Assembly: GCA_034676185.1 (NCBI GenBank)
Contig: JAUCCN010000016.1
Coordinates: forward strand, 1-32,501
Direction of reading: 5' to 3'
DNA: 32,501 bases
Origin: UBA7396 sp034676185
Lineage (GTDB): Bacteria > Patescibacteriota > Gracilibacteria > BD1-5 > UBA6164
Below the pieces are notes generated by a model. It saw only the letters and a program-made list of their open reading frames with translations. It was not told where the DNA came from and made no database searches. A program made the position numbers and the translations under genes. Numbering within the stretch: position 1 is the first letter of the stretch; every line of letters begins with the position of its first letter. Shown here one piece after another: positions 1 through 8,393 of the stretch.

Positions 1-1078
1 GACTTGGTGGTTTTTGAGTTGGATGATTATATGAATTTACATCATCTCTTTTTTCTAGCCAAATATTAAATAAATCAAAGATATCGTCATGAGCTCTATT
101 TCCGGTTCATATTTCTTTGTTTTGAATTTCGTTTAAATTTTTAAAATCTTTGTTTATATATGATTTTCAGATAGTTCCATAAACACAAGGTTCATAAACT
201 TTATTAAAAGCAAGATTTGGAGTCATATTTTGATTATTTTTTATCCACAAACAAACTCTTTTTGTATCAATTTTGTTTTGTTTGTATAACTCTTGAAATA
301 ATCCAATATAATTTTCATCACACCAGTAAAAAAAATGTGAATCTGGATTAGTGTAATTTAAAATATTTTTAATTGTTGAATCAATAAATTCTCTATAATC
401 TTTCTCTGATTTTTTATCTTCTTTAAAGGTTCATCAGTATTTATTATCTGAAGAAATTCAAGAAGAATAATTGAGTCCGATGTTATATGGAGGATCAGAA
501 TATATAAAGCTTGTTTTTTCTTCTCACATAAGCTTTTTTAATACTTCTGGATTTCTAGAATCTCAACATATAAGTTTGTGATTTCATAATTCATAAATAT
601 CTCACAATTTTGATTTTGGAGTTTTAATTTTTTGGAGTTCTTTTTCAATATTGAAATTATCATCATCTATATCAAGCATATTATCCCAGATTTCAGATAA
701 ATCTTCATTATCAAATCATACATCAAGAAGTAAATCAATATCAAAATCTTTAAGTATATCTAAATCCCATTCTCAGGTATTTTTATTGAGTCTAAGATTA
801 AGTTCTTTTTCTTTTTTAATATCTGAAATATTTACATAAACTACTGGAACTTCTGTAAATCATATTTCTTTTGCCACTTCAAGTCTGAAAGCTCATCATA
901 TTACAATGTTTTTTCTTTTTTCATTTGAGTTTGCTAGAATTGGATCTACTAGTCAGAATTTTTTAATAGACTCTTTTAAATCAGAAAACTGTTTTTTAGT
1001 ATGTTTTCTTGGATTGTATTCATTGGTATTCAGTTCAGCTATTGGAACTTGAATAATAGTAAGATTTTGGTTGGTCAT
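1..1078 (-). CDS. ParB-domain DNA methyltransferase, C-terminus cut by window edge
   Basis: The first 359 residues are visible. Residues about 10-82 form a ParB/Srx-like N-terminal domain (NEYNPRKHTKKQFSDLKESI, then IGGAFRLEVAKEIGF, equivalent to the GGxRR box). Residues about 155-356 are a DNA methyltransferase: CGDS near 172, catalytic DPPYNIG at 195, and HPTQKP at about 351. The AdoMet-binding FxGxG motif should follow beyond the window, so motif IV precedes motif I, the beta-class order. DPPY favours N6-adenine methylation; N4-cytosine cannot be excluded. This fusion is known from phages and mobile elements. The start is the only ATG just after an upstream terminator. Glycines in GGAFR are TGA. 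It lies 89 bp downstream of the Septu-like operon, so it may be a modification or anti-restriction gene in the same defence region. Confidence 0.88.
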
Positions 1079-1090
1079 GAAATTAAAGTA

Positions 1091-1123
1091 AAAAAAATAA
1101 ACTACACGTGTAAATGTAGTTTA
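1091..1123 (-). terminator. Rho-independent terminator of the Septu-like operon
   Basis: Perfect 9-bp arms TAAACTACA (1098-1106) and TGTAGTTTA (1115-1123) with an 8-nt loop. Read on the minus strand the stem is followed directly by a run of seven U (1091-1097). It lies 44 bp after the stop of the 214-aa gene and only 12 bp before the ATG of the methyltransferase, so it may also attenuate that gene. Confidence 0.7.
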
Positions 1124-1166
1124 CTAAATTCTTGAAATTAGAATTATATTATAACTTTAAGTTATT

Positions 1167-1811
1167 TTACAATGATTTTCTTAGCTTATCTATCTCAGAA
1201 ATCCGGTTTAATTTATTACTTTCATCAACCGAAAGTTTTGATAAATTTTCTGGCAATGGTTCATGAAAATATTTATTTCTATAAAAATAAAGTTTATTAT
1301 CAAAGTTTCATTTTTTAAACCTTTCTTTAATTTTACTACCTTGTGTAGCATTTTTTGCAAATGAAGATTTTTGTGCTGATTGAATATCTCTCCAAATTTT
1401 ATTAAATTCTTCTTTAGTAATTTGAAATGGTAATTCTAAATTAATTTTATCATCTTTAATATGCATTATTTTTTGAAAATCCAATGGATCAAATCATCTA
1501 AATAATACATAATTCTTTAAATATTTATAATATTTTCATAAACCAAAATATTCTGATATTTTTAATAAATCACTTTCAAAAGAATTCCAAAGTTCTTTTT
1601 CTTCTTTACTATATTGTAAATCAACAAGTTCTTCATTAGCTTTAAAGAACTGAATAATATTAGAATACATAGATTCTTTTTTCTTTTTATTAATCTTTAT
1701 TCAATATTTTTCTCTGATATATTTTATTTTTTCTTTAAAAATATCAGAGTTATGAAATACATTTCTAAAATATTCTAATTGCTCAGGTTTTAATTCTGGG
1801 AATTTTTGCAT
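1167..1811 (-). CDS. Third gene of Septu-like operon, HEPN-like motif
   Basis: 214 residues, Lys-rich, no signal peptide or membrane segment. I do not recognise the family. Near the C-terminus lies LYFYRNKYFHEPLP, in which R178-N179-x3-H183 fits the R-[N/H/D]-x3-H active-site signature of HEPN ribonucleases found in abortive-infection and toxin proteins. A related but shorter FRNVFH sits at residues 15-20. The gene begins 4 bp after the HNH nuclease stop, which itself begins 4 bp after the ATPase stop, so all three are surely cotranscribed. Size and motif resemble AbiV-type HEPN proteins, but overall similarity is not demonstrated; the motif alone is short enough to occur by chance. Five UGA codons are read as Gly. 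A terminator follows. Confidence 0.8.
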
Positions 1812-1815
1812 AATT

Positions 1816-2754
1816 TTATAATTTAATATTATTTATAATGTCTTTTTTAAGCTTTCAATTAGCAAAATTTAAATATTCTTGATTATTCTCTGTGTAAAAA
1901 TTTTCAAAATAATGTTTCTTTAAAAAATTTAAATTTATATTTTTTTTATTTTTACTTGCTTTTAATTTCTCGATTTTATCCCTAATAAATAATATATCAT
2001 TTTTCGTATCTTGAGATTTTAAATATATATGAGATAATTTAAAAAAATCGAAATGATATGTATTAAATAAATTTGAATTAGTAAAATTATTTTCTTTATG
2101 AACCTCTATATCGAAGTCTCATCATAAAATCTCTAATCAATTTTTACTTTTAACTATCCATCAAAAATAAGGGTGAAATATTTTTTCATCATTATGTAAT
2201 CACTCCAAAAAATTTTTATCACTTTTTATAAAATTGCATCATTTACAACAAGGTATTAAGTTCCAAATATTAATTGCTAAATGGGGATAAAACTTTCACT
2301 TTTTTTTTCTAGTTGCTTTAGGGAATATATGATCTAAATCAAATAATCTTGAATCGTTTAATTCTAATTTTTCATTTGAAATATTAAAATAATCTAATAG
2401 TTGTTCATTATCAAAAACTTCAATTCAGAAACTTATTAATGGGACTTTTCAACAATATGGACAAAATTTTACTTTTTCAAGAAATTTTTGAATAAATTTT
2501 AATTTAATTGATTTTATATAATCATCTTTTTCATATAACTCTATAAGATCTAAGTATTTATTTTTATCAATTCAAATAATATCAATTTCAGCATTTCATT
2601 TAATATCTAAATTATTAAATAAATACTTATTTAATTCAGAATAAGTTATATTAATATTATATTTATTATCAAATCTATTATCATTATTAGGTAGATTTAA
2701 TTCTGATTTTAATTCTGAAATAAATTGTATTATATATTTTTGTAATAATTGCAT
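1816..2754 (-). CDS. ptuB: HNH endonuclease, PtuB-like (Septu defence)
   Basis: 312 residues. The HNH core is clear: zinc pair C98-PY-C101, catalytic region LFDLDHIFPKAT with D141-H142, then NLIPCCKGCNFIKSD with N165, the second Cys pair C170-x2-C173 and N174. This spacing (CxxC, DHxxPK, NLxxxCxxCNxxK) is that of the HNH proteins paired with Septu ATPases. The N-terminal 95 residues and the C-terminal 120, rich in Lys and Asn, are unassigned. It is expected to be the effector that cuts nucleic acid when its ATPase partner senses infection. The start ATG lies 4 bp after the ATPase stop in a TATAAAATTATG context without Shine-Dalgarno. At least a dozen glycines are UGA, including those in CPYCG and CCKGCN. 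Confidence 0.82.
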
Positions 2755-2758
2755 AATT

Positions 2759-4435
2759 TTATATATAAAATAAATTATCTTTTAAAAAATCATCTCAAAT
2801 TTGTTCTTTTAGATTTACTTGACTATCTAATTCATTTTTAAATTCAGAATAAGCATTATAAGATTTAAAATTTTCTTTTGTTAGTTCTTTGATAAAATTA
2901 GTATTTTTCTTAAAATTTTCTTTTGTAATTTCTTTTAAATCTAGAATAAGTTTTAACTTATATAATTTACTTATGTTTTGAATAACATCTTCTGCAAAAC
3001 TTCACATTAAAACTTTTTTATCAAAAAAGAATCAATCATTTATTATATCAATAAAATTAGCTCAAAAAGATTTTTTAGGATATTTCTTTATTTCAGTAAA
3101 CTCTCACTTATGTTTATTAGTTTCAGATTTATCTAATAAAATTATAGATTCTTGTGGTAGGTCTGAAATAATAAAAGGACTATGAGTAGCTAAGATAAAA
3201 TGTAAATTAATATCCAATGGCAATGTAGAAAAAATATCAATTAATTTACTAATATATTTTTTTTGCCAATCTAAATGTAAATGCTGATCTGGTTCGTCAA
3301 TAAGAATAATATAATTCAATTTTTTTTCTATTGTATATTGTAGATATATTTCTGAGTAAATATTAATAAATCTTAGAAAAGACAATTGTTCTCATGCTGA
3401 TAAATAATGAAATTTATAATTTTTATTTTGATTAAATTCTACATTAATTATATAAAAAACATTACTTGCAATAAATTCAATAAAAGAGGTCTCAATATCT
3501 AATGATAAATTTAGTTTCAATATTTCATCTAAAAATAATTCTATATCAAATTCAGAATCATTATGAGAAAAAGTTATAAGATTTTTTTTGTATAAATTTA
3601 GATTAGCAGCATTAAGATTTTTTATTTCGTCAGTAATAATTATATTATTTCTATATTCTGAAAATAATATTCTATCAATTATAAAATTTAGAACTAGATT
3701 ATATCTATTATCTTTTTTAAATTCTAGTTTTTTTCTAACAGAAATTAATACATTTGTATAAGACTCAAATTCATCTTTTCTCATTCCATGAAACAATTTT
3801 GAAATATTTCAATTATAGTTAATATTATTTATTTTTAATTCTTTTTTAGAGTCGTTTTTATTATTTTTGATATTTCAATATAAAAAATCCTCCCTAAAAA
3901 TATAAGTTAAATTATTTTTATTTCATCATTTATTAAGATTAATTTTTTTACTTTTTATTTTATTGTCTAAAAATATATTTAACAAATCTATTGATATGTA
4001 TTTTTTCTTATCAATTAAATATGATATTAATAATGGTTTATTGTAAATATATGAATTATCTAATGTATAATAGTTATAACCTGTTATAAGTGTTTTATTT
4101 AAATTCTTACCTGATTTAAAGTTGCTTCATATTGCAAAAAAATCATCTAAATATATTTCGTAGTCTTTATAGACTTCTTCTTCTTTTTCTTTTTTATCTA
4201 ATATATAGTTAAAAAGTCTACTTTTTCATCATCCATTATTTGAAAGAATACAATTTATCTTAAATCTATTAGCATTTTTTTTATTATTATCTGAATCTAT
4301 TTTAGTTTCTAAATAAATTCTAATTAATTTTTGTATCTCATCACTTCCTCATAATGGAATAATGTCTCATGAACTAAATGGTAAGTAATCTTCTTTAATT
4401 ATAATTTCTTGTATAAATTCATTTTCATCATTCAT
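2759..4435 (-). CDS. ptuA: AAA/ABC-type ATPase, PtuA-like (Septu defence)
   Basis: 558 residues. Walker A is SNNGGGKSRL (residues 65-74), the ABC signature LSAGEQLSF is at 345, Walker B IILIDEPDQHLH at about 375 and the H-loop LATHSPF at about 412. This is the SMC/RecF-like arrangement with a helical insert between Walker A and signature, as in OLD, PtuA and related defence ATPases. The glycines of NGGGKS include two TGA, and that of LSAGEQ is TGA. It heads a three-gene operon with the HNH nuclease and a possible HEPN protein. A TTGCAT/TATAGT promoter lies upstream. Septu is the best match for ATPase plus HNH; retron type I-A uses the same pair but no reverse transcriptase is seen here. OLD-type is excluded because there is no Toprim domain. 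Confidence 0.85.
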
Positions 4436-4466
4436 TGTAAATTAAATTAAAAACTAAACTCTAAAT

Positions 4467-4493
4467 ACTATACACATTTCACAAAAAATGCAA
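4467..4493 (-). promoter_or_regulatory. Predicted promoter of the Septu-like operon
   Basis: On the minus strand, TTGCAT (4493-4488), 15-bp spacer, TATAGT (4472-4467) preceded by TGTG as in an extended -10. It lies 32 bp upstream of the ATPase ATG. The spacer is short, so the call rests mainly on position. Confidence 0.4.
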
Positions 4494-4508
4494 TAAAATA
4501 CCAACACA

Positions 4509-4530
4509 TTACATAAGGTAGCTTATGTAA
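4509..4530. promoter_or_regulatory. 9-bp palindrome between divergent genes
   Basis: Perfect arms TTACATAAG and CTTATGTAA around GTAG. It lies 15 bp upstream of the predicted -35 of the Septu-like operon and 17 bp before the start of the divergent 59-aa gene. No U tract follows on either strand, so an operator is more likely than a terminator. Confidence 0.45.
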
Positions 4531-4547
4531 ATTTATATTATAATTTT

Positions 4548-4727
4548 ATGTTTATAGAAAAAGTTAAAAAAGATAGATCATATTATGAAAATCTATATGA
4601 AAGAAAAATTATTAGAAATCAAAAAACATATCATGAAATATTTAAAAATGGTAATAATGAAATAGAGAAAAAAGCTTTAAATCTCATTTGATATTTTACA
4701 AAAATGACTGATTATAATAATTCATAA
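4548..4727 (+). CDS. Small hypothetical protein divergent from the Septu-like operon
   Basis: 59 residues (MFIEKVKKDRSYYENLYERK at the N-terminus), basic and probably helical, one UGA read as Gly, no signal peptide. I do not recognise it. It is transcribed away from the ATPase gene and shares with it the intergenic palindrome at 4509-4530, a layout typical of a small regulator or antitoxin controlling a defence operon, but it shows no recognisable DNA-binding motif. It ends just before a CCCCCAATTTTT motif that also occurs beyond the copper island. Confidence 0.5.
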
Positions 4728-4729
4728 GT

Positions 4730-4746
4730 CCCCCAATTTTTAGACA
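4730..4746. repeat. CCCCCAATTTTT motif, left copy
   Basis: CCCCCAATTTTTAGACA. A near-identical stretch lies at 19011-19028 beyond the other end of the copper island, same orientation. Runs of five C are rare in this AT-rich sequence. It could be a relic of an insertion-sequence end or attachment site; no transposase is seen. Confidence 0.3.
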
Positions 4747-4805
4747 CAAAGTTTAAAAAAAGATTTGAAAAAATATAAGTATTATTTTATTAATCTAAAA
4801 TAAAC

Positions 4806-4838
4806 ATTAAAAAAGACTAACTTTGGGGGTTAGTCTTT
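4806..4838 (-). terminator. Terminator at the end of the copper island
   Basis: Perfect 10-bp arms AAAGACTAAC (4812-4821) and GTTAGTCTTT (4829-4838), 7-nt loop with a G run. Read on the minus strand it ends in a U-rich tract, 9 bp after the stop of the DsbA-like gene. Confidence 0.75.
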
Positions 4839-4846
4839 AAAAATCA

Positions 4847-5488
4847 CTATTTAACATCTTGCGAAATTAATTTTTCATCCAAAATTTTAAAAAACTCCTC
4901 CACACTTCAAAAATTTATATATTCTCCATTAATATATATTGAGGGAGTTCATTTCAGTCCAATTTTATTTCAAAGCTCTATATCTTCTTTAATTTTTGAA
5001 ACATAATTTCACTCATCAATACATTGCTTAAATTTTTGTTCATCAAGTCATATATTTTTTGCTATATTACTACGTTCTTCAAAGGTTATATTTGCTCCAT
5101 TTTTTTCTTCTTCTAAAGCGTACATCTCTTTTGAAAATTCGCTATATTTTCACTGTGAAGTTGCACATAAAGCAGCCAATGCATCTTCAGGAGCATTTTT
5201 GTGAAATGATAAAGGAAACATCTTATAAGTAACACCTATTTTGTTTGTATTAGTATATTTTTCAATAATTTGTTCTCAAATACTTTTTTCAAATTGTATA
5301 CAAGCAGGGCATTGAAAGTCCGTAAAAATCGTCATTTGTACTTTTGAATCTTTATTTCCCAAAAATGGACTTTCTATTTTTTTATCTACAAAACTATTAC
5401 TATTGTCATTCAAAATATTTCTATTTCAAGAACAGCTTATAAGTATAAATGTAAATAAAAGAGATATTATCACAAGTTTTATTTTCAT
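4847..5488 (-). CDS. DsbA-like thiol-disulfide lipoprotein
   Basis: 213 residues. An N-terminal signal with lipobox LISC (Cys19) predicts a lipid-anchored extracytoplasmic protein. The thioredoxin fold carries the redox motif CPAC at 60-63 after IFTDFQ, the helical insert of the DsbA/thioredoxin_4 family, and the cis-proline loop KGTPSIYING near 185, typical of DsbA/BdbD/DsbG-like proteins. It probably forms or repairs disulfides in exported proteins. As the last gene of the copper island it may protect cysteine-bearing island proteins (DUF1573, small secreted protein) from copper-driven oxidation; that role is inference. Many glycines are UGA. A strong terminator follows. Confidence 0.88.
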
Positions 5489-5515
5489 AATGTATGTATT
5501 AAATTATAATATTTT

Positions 5516-5755
5516 TTAAAGTTTAGATTCTACTCTTTTCAGTAAAACAGCATTTATTGCTACAATCATTGAAGATAGAGACATTAAAATAGCTGATAAT
5601 TCTGGACGCAAAAATATTCAAAATTGAGTATAAAATACTCAAGCTGCAACTGGAATAGCAAGTAAATTATAAATAACAGCCCAAAACAGATTTTGCTTCA
5701 TTTTATTGACTGTAGCCTTGCTTAATTTTATTGCTTTTATGAGAATTTTGCATAT
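5516..5755 (-). pseudogene. C-terminal fragment of a copper P-type ATPase
   Basis: A 79-codon open stretch without a proper start (TAA immediately upstream; first Met internal). It encodes IKLSKATVNKMKQNLFWAVI then YNLLAIPVAAG and, near the end, LSAILMSLSSMIVAINAVLL. These are the last two membrane helices of CopA-type Cu-ATPases (compare the family motifs KQNLFWAFIYN and MALSSVSVVLNALRL). The catalytic domains are gone, so it is a remnant. The reading frame and sequence are otherwise well kept, suggesting a recent deletion or a rearrangement boundary near 5756. The next 160 bp up to the YVTN gene contain nothing I recognise. Confidence 0.82.
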
Positions 5756-5915
5756 TTATAAAATTATTCATTTAAAATTATAATTTATGAAAAATTTATT
5801 TTGATATTAGATAACTCTCTATATTAATCTTAAAAATTTTTTTTTCAAATATTTTTCAAATGGTATTACTTGATATTAAAAATCAATAATAAGAGTGGTA
5901 AGGAAAAAATATTTC

Positions 5916-7427
5916 TTATGGAGTTCCTCATTGTCATTTTGTCCAAATACTAATTCCATTTGGGTTTTTTCCAATATTTACGTTGTGAGCCACGGTATTT
6001 GTTTTTGTGTCAATTACGGATAAAGTATGAGAAAGAAGATTGGTAACGTAAACATAATTTCCATCTTTACTTACTACTACTCCGTGTGGTCCGTCTCATC
6101 CAAGAAAAGAAGAAACAACTTGAGCTTTTTTAATATCAATTTTATAGATAGTATGTCCAGTTTGTTTCCCAAAATAATATCATTGATCGGCTACATATAG
6201 ATAATTACTATCTGGACTTGGATATATTTGTACTGGTCCTTGGGCATCTTGTGGAAGATCAATGAAATCTACCACTTTGCTTTGTACATTGTAACGAGCA
6301 ATACGTTTGGTATTATAAAGTGATGCAAATGCGTAGGTATTGTCAGGAGTTATTGCTACTTGTACGGCTTTATCTCATAATGGAATGTATTCTATTGCAT
6401 CGGTTGAAGTATCGTACACTCCGAGTGCCTGTTTTCATAAAAGAGCAATATATAAAAACTTTCCATCTGGAGATAAACGAATTCCATGAGGTTGAGAACC
6501 ATTTTCTAAGTCAATAGCTTTCTCAATAGCATGAGAAGTTAATGATAATTGGTATATTTTTCCTTTTTCTGGCGAAACAAAATAAGCATACGTTGCATCA
6601 TTATTGATAACGATGTGTGCTAAATGGACTCAAACATCTACTTCAATATGTCATGTAATGGTATCAGTTTGAGGATCAATAAGAATGATGATGTCTTTAT
6701 CTCCCATACTATCAGAATGTTCATCCTTTTGACTATGTTCATCTTTTTCATTATGTTCATCTTTTCCCATAACTACATTTGCAGTAACAGCTACTATTTT
6801 TCCGTTTGGACTTACTTGGACGTTGTGAGCAGAATAATAAATGATTTTACCATCGTGTTCTTCAGATAGATCAATACTTTTTATTACTTTTTTTGAGTTA
6901 CTATCTATAACAACAATCGAACTATCTCATTCGTTAGCAATGTAAATTTTTTCATTTGTAACTAAACTTTTTCCTAGTTTTTCACTGACACTGTCCATCA
7001 TAGAGTTAAGCACTGATAAAACCAGGTCATTGTTTTTGAATTTTACTTTTTCAAGCCAAATTTTTGATTTGAGAGTAAACATTTTGTCATGTAATTTTTC
7101 CAGTTTTGAAAAAGAAAGTCCTGATATTTTTTTGTCAATTTGGTCTGCGATATTTGCTGGTAATTTATTATGAGCTTTCAGCATATTCATAGGCATTTCT
7201 TGGTGTTGGTGATCTTTATTCATCATCATACCGGACATACTCATGTGAGACATATCCATTCCAGACATACTCGTGTGAGGCATATTCATACCAGACATAC
7301 TCATACCAGACATCATCATGGAGTCTTTTGAAGTCATATCAGACATATTCATCATTGCTTCATTTGCAAAGGCAAAAGGAGCAGCCATTCATACAATTAT
7401 AAATGGAGTTACTAATAGTTTTTTCAT
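5916..7427 (-). CDS. Secreted Met/His-rich YVTN beta-propeller protein
   Basis: 503 residues. A signal peptide ends at AFA-NE (about residue 22). Residues 25-75 are a Met/His-rich segment with repeated MSGM and HxM units, a copper-binding composition. From about 150 on come YVTN/NHL-type beta-propeller blades (NEKIYIANEGDSSIVVID, VQVSPNGKIVAVTA, QPHGIRLSPDGKFLYIA, PHGVVVSKDGNYVYVTN). An internal KDEHxxKDEH run adds His. Probably an extracytoplasmic copper-binding or electron-transfer partner; no enzyme activity can be claimed. Codon use differs from neighbours: Gly is mostly GGA or GGT with few UGA, Arg is CGT, and CAC, ACC and GCC are common. This suggests later acquisition. The signal-peptide region has its own UGA, so it is translated with the same code. 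Confidence 0.85.
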
Positions 7428-7459
7428 ATTTTTTAAATTATAAATTAAAATTCTTTTTT

Positions 7460-8374
7460 TTATTCATTATCTCCATGCTTTGATTGTAACTCAAAAGCAT
7501 TTTCTCATAAATCTAAATCAATTTCGGTCCAAATTTTAACTTCAGGCATTTCTGTCAGTTTTTTATCGGTTAAAATATTCACACTTTTAAAAAATTTTCA
7601 TTTTGGTTCTTGATGTAAATTTGGATTAAAAATCACTGTTACTATTCAACTATCTCAAGGATTCAATTCTGTTTTATCAATGGTTGCACTTGTACAAGCA
7701 CAACTTGTAGGTAATCATGTTACTTTAATTGGTTCTTTTCAATTATATGTAAATTGAAAATCATGTTTCACTTTTCATCAACTTTGTTTTATGATTCAAA
7801 AGTCAAAAGATTTTTCTTCAAAATCAAATCCTTCTTTTTTTTGAGAGGTATTTGTGTTTTCTTTTTTCACTTCTGTTCTGGTTTTTACCACATTTCATAA
7901 AAACTTAAAATCCAATCTTTGAGTAATTTTTGAGTTCGTATTTACATAGATATCTCTTGAAATAGGTCAAGTAGCCTCTGGTCCATGTGCATTTGGATCA
8001 AAAACGGCTATAAGATATAACTTTTCTCATGGTTTTATGGTTCTATTTATATTTACTCATTGAGTATTATTGTGTCATCTCATAACAATTGTATCTGAAA
8101 TTTCTTTTGAATCTTTATCACTAATAATTGCTTCTGTACACATACAACTCGTTTCTGCTTCTCAAAGTAGAATATTTTCGTTTCAAGAGTTTATAAATTC
8201 AAAAGGAATTTTTACTTTTCCCTCATCCATGGGTATTTCACCTAAATCTCTATTATTGTTTATAATACTTATTTGAGAGTTTGAAGGTGTATTATTTTCT
8301 ATTCCATTATAAATATAAACCAAAGCAGTTCATATTCAAATTATTAGAAACAATGTAAGTATAGTTTTTTTCAT
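7460..8374 (-). CDS. Exported protein with two DUF1573 domains
   Basis: 304 residues with an N-terminal membrane anchor or signal (about 5-22). Two tandem DUF1573 (Ig-like) domains follow: residues about 38-150 with ETSCMCTEAII and about 185-290 with FDFGIIKQSGGKVKHDFQFT and PTSCACTSATI. The paired Cys (CMC, CAC) match the SCGCT motif of the family and could bind metal or carry a disulfide; function is not established. The two halves are recognisably similar, implying duplication. It sits 18 bp after the RND pump and 32 bp before the YVTN gene, inside the copper operon. Many glycines are UGA. Confidence 0.85.
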
Positions 8375-8393
8375 AATATATTAAATTTAAAAA

